Shown here piece by piece: positions 61,919-64,000 of a stretch of DNA of 64,000 nt. The notes beneath the pieces were generated by a model. That model was not told where the DNA came from. It made no database searches and saw only the letters and a list, made by a program, of their open reading frames with translations. The DNA is taken from positions 5,828,001 through 5,892,000 of the forward strand of contig NZ_CP030055.1 of assembly GCF_015291645.1 (NCBI RefSeq), given 5' to 3'. The position numbers were made by a program, and so were the translations under genes. This stretch comes from Bradyrhizobium sp. CCBAU 53340 (GTDB lineage: Bacteria > Pseudomonadota > Alphaproteobacteria > Rhizobiales > Xanthobacteraceae). Position 1 is the first letter of the stretch. Each line of letters opens with the position of its first letter.

Positions 61919-62060
61919 TGGTCGAGCCTTTTTGTTTTTCGTGTTTCTTTCGCGATGCCTCTTGGTTACCACTGCTCGTCCCGCTCAGGCAATTCGCCAG
62001 CCGCGCGGGACGGGCGGGACACCAAAGCAAAAGAAGACCCAACCAAGAGAGCGTGCGACC

Positions 62061-62804
62061 ATGGACCTCGGGCTGAAATCGAAAACCGCAGTCGTCACTG
62101 GAGCCAGCATCGGCATCGGCCGCGCCATCGCCAAGGGCCTCGCTGCCGAAGGCGTGCGCGTCGTCGGCGTCGCGCGCCGAACCGACCTGCTCGCCGAGCT
62201 GGTGCAGGAGGTCGGCGGCGGGCTGATCACGCCGTTCGAGCAGGACGTCATGGCCAAGGACGCAGCCGAAAAGATCGCCGCGTTCGCGCTGAAGGAGCTC
62301 GGCCATGTCGACATCCTCATCAACAATGCCGGCGGCAGCCGCCCCCTTCCCGTCGATGCGCCCGACAGCAAATGGGACGAGGCGATCGCGCTCAACTTCA
62401 CCAGCTACCGCCGCATCGCGCATGCGCTCTTGCCGCAGATGATCGAACGCAAATGGGGCCGCATCGTCAACATCACCGGCAAGTCCGAGCCGGAAGGCCT
62501 CAACGCCGCCTTCGCAGCAAAGGCCGCGGTGCACGCCTGGGCCAAGGGCCTTTCGCGCGAGATCGGCGAGCACGGCATCACCATCAACTGCATCCCGCCC
62601 GGCCGCATCATGAGCGAGCAGATCCGCCGCAACTACGCGCCTGATTATCGGGAGCGTTTCGCCGAGGAAGAAATTCCGGTCGGCTATTGGGGCGAGCCGG
62701 AGGACCTCGCGGTGCTCGCGGTGTTCTTGGCCTCACCGCTGGCGCGCTACATCACGGGCACGGTGATCCCGGTGGACGGCGGCTTGAGGCGGTATCAGTT
62801 CTAG
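62061..62804 (+). CDS. Short-chain dehydrogenase/reductase family protein lacking the catalytic Tyr
   Basis: A 247-residue SDR: TGASIGIGRAIA (cofactor loop), NNAGGSRPLP, and the C-terminal PGRIMSEQIRRNYAP and GTVIPVDGG. Where classical SDRs have Tyr-x-x-x-Lys, this reads NAAFAAKAAVHAW: Lys is kept but Tyr is Phe (TTC codon), and the preceding Ser lies in NITGKSEPEG. NAD(P) binding is likely; classical oxidoreductase chemistry is doubtful. ATG 62061. Neighbours are tam (divergent) and an isopropylmalate-dehydrogenase-type gene (convergent). Confidence 0.85.
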   Translation: MDLGLKSKTAVVTGASIGIGRAIAKGLAAEGVRVVGVARRTDLLAELVQEVGGGLITPFEQDVMAKDAAEKIAAFALKELGHVDILINNAGGSRPLPVDAPDSKWDEAIALNFTSYRRIAHALLPQMIERKWGRIVNITGKSEPEGLNAAFAAKAAVHAWAKGLSREIGEHGITINCIPPGRIMSEQIRRNYAPDYRERFAEEEIPVGYWGEPEDLAVLAVFLASPLARYITGTVIPVDGGLRRYQF

Positions 62805-63028
62805 CTTCCCGCACAGTGTCCCGGACGCGCTGCAAGCCGCGCCGCCCACCCACTGCCGCCATGATAACATCGTGCTGGTGTTTTGCCCGACGTGTCAACT
62901 TCACCGTGTCACGACGACGCTGTTCGGCGCAGCCCGAAAAACCTCTTGCCGATCAACGGGCGTTCTACTGTGCATGGGGTTGTTTTCGAGCCGTTTCCTT
63001 CAGGGCCCGAAAGAAAAAGCAGACAAGC

Positions 63029-64000
63029 TCACTCGGCCTGCAGGATCTCCGCGATTGCAGCGCCCGCTGCGATCGTGCCGAGCCTGCCGCCGACGTCGCG
63101 CGTCGCTCTGCCCTCACCAAGCGCCGTCGCTACCGCCGCCTCGATCGCGCGCGCCGCTTCCTCGTAGCGAACCGCGCCGCTCCTCTCGCCATGCCAGGCG
63201 AGCAGCAGCGCGGTCGACAGGATCAGCGAGACCGGATTGGCGACATCCTGCCCTGCGATATCAGGCGCCGAACCATGCGCGGCCTGCGCCATGGCGTAGC
63301 GGTCGCCGACATTGAGCGAGCCGCCAAGGCCGAGGCTCCCTGACAGCTCCGCCGTGAGATCGGAGAGGATATCGCCGAACATGTTGGTGGCGACGACGAC
63401 GTCGAAACGATCGGGGCTCCGCACCACATGCGCCATCATGGCGTCGACCAGGATGTCGTCGACTTCGAGCCCGGGATAGTCCTTCGCGGCCGCGCGGCAG
63501 ATGTCCAGGAACATGCCGTCGCCGATCTTGAGCACATTGGCCTTATGCACGATGGTGAGGTGCTTGCGGCGCTTCATCGCCAGGCGGCAGGCGGCGTGTG
63601 CGATACGCTCGCAGCATGCCCGCGTGATCCGGCGCAGCGAGATCGCAACGTCAGGCGTGACCAGCAGTTCGCCATTGCCCTGCTCCATGTTGCGATCGGC
63701 GTAAAAGCCTTCCGTGTTCTCGCGCACCACGACGAGGTCGAAGTCACCGATGCGGCCGGGTCTGCCGGCATAGGTGCGCGCGGGCCTGATGTTGGCATAG
63801 AGGTCGAGGTTCTTGCGGAAGTGGCGCGACGGGTTGATCTCGCCATGCGCCTCGTCCTTGAAGTCGAAGGTCGCGGTCGGTCCCAGGATCAGGCCGTCGG
63901 CGGCGCGGACGATGTCGAGCAGCTCGGGACGCACCGTGGTGCCTGAGAGCTTCAGGCTCGCGTGCCCGACCGCATGCTCCTCCAGGCGCAGATTGAGCTG
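63029..64000 (-). CDS. Isocitrate/isopropylmalate dehydrogenase family enzyme (N-terminus outside window)
   Basis: 324 codons of an NAD-dependent beta-decarboxylating dehydrogenase are in the window; the frame is open to the right edge and the N-terminus is missing. VVVRENTEGFYADRNMEQ, IVHKANVLKIGDGMFLD (catalytic Lys), ATNMFGDILSDLTAEL and AAHGSAPDIAGQDVANP are conserved. RENTEGFYADRN is closer to tartrate/homoisocitrate-type members than to LeuB. Its substrate may relate to the TRAP-imported organic acid nearby (inference). Confidence 0.87.
   Translation of the reverse strand, partial: QLNLRLEEHAVGHASLKLSGTTVRPELLDIVRAADGLILGPTATFDFKDEAHGEINPSRHFRKNLDLYANIRPARTYAGRPGRIGDFDLVVVRENTEGFYADRNMEQGNGELLVTPDVAISLRRITRACCERIAHAACRLAMKRRKHLTIVHKANVLKIGDGMFLDICRAAAKDYPGLEVDDILVDAMMAHVVRSPDRFDVVVATNMFGDILSDLTAELSGSLGLGGSLNVGDRYAMAQAAHGSAPDIAGQDVANPVSLILSTALLLAWHGERSGAVRYEEAARAIEAAVATALGEGRATRDVGGRLGTIAAGAAIAEILQAE

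Overview
The window looks like a piece of a Bradyrhizobium chromosome: high GC, dense coding, frequent GTG/TTG starts, and a complete set of microaerobic respiration genes. The FixL, FixJ and FixK2 products have the same lengths and the same key residue numbers as those I know from B. diazoefficiens (FixL 505 aa with heme His200, Arg220 and His291; FixJ Asp55; FixK2 232 aa with Cys183). The species assignment is an inference. I see no tRNA, rRNA, CRISPR array, insertion sequence, prophage or nodulation gene.

Layout. (1) 1-4.4 kb: nitrate/nitrite transport. A narK-type porter (cut by the window edge) diverges from a FocA/NirC channel followed by a PP2C phosphatase/Ser-Thr kinase fusion; a sigma54-type promoter lies in the divergent gap. 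(2) 4.5-12.7 kb: a ring-cleavage dioxygenase, a serine hydrolase, small exported proteins with EcfG-type general-stress promoters, an HWE histidine kinase, CcdA, and a LysR-XRE regulator pair. (3) 13-19 kb: an L,D-transpeptidase, an enoyl-CoA hydratase, a free-standing EF-G domain III-V protein, an isopropylmalate-dehydrogenase-family enzyme and a zinc alcohol dehydrogenase. (4) 19-25.7 kb: a complete dipeptide-type ABC transporter operon plus a CaiB-type CoA-transferase. (5) 25.9-34.8 kb: a GlgA-like glycogen synthase, an MpaB-family protein, patatin and 3-hydroxybutyrate dehydrogenase, a LysR regulator, a thioredoxin-fold protein, a cupin and an MFS transporter.

(6) 34.8-48.3 kb is the core of the window. 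fixNOQP encodes the high-affinity cbb3 oxidase and fixGHIS its assembly and copper supply. Upstream are a CBS-domain protein and a tandem universal stress protein, then fixL, fixJ, a single-domain response regulator and fixK2. The cascade can be read in the DNA: FixL senses O2, phosphorylated FixJ acts at a site before fixK2, and FixK2 acts at TTGA-N6-(T/G)CAA boxes. Boxes lie 63-67 nt before the start codons of fixG, fixN and the stress-protein gene, and one overlaps the fixJ stop codon before the response regulator.

(7) 48.3-55.6 kb: a minus-strand operon (ABC exporter, glycogen-debranching-type enzyme, PRC-barrel protein, MFS) diverges from a GT4 glycosyltransferase with an EcfG-type promoter. 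(8) 55.7-64 kb: an alkylsulfatase, a TRAP transporter (binding protein and fused DctQM permease separated by a stem-loop), a trans-aconitate methyltransferase-like gene, an SDR whose catalytic Tyr is Phe, and a second isopropylmalate-dehydrogenase-family gene cut by the window end. Four intergenic long inverted repeats (three families) punctuate the region.
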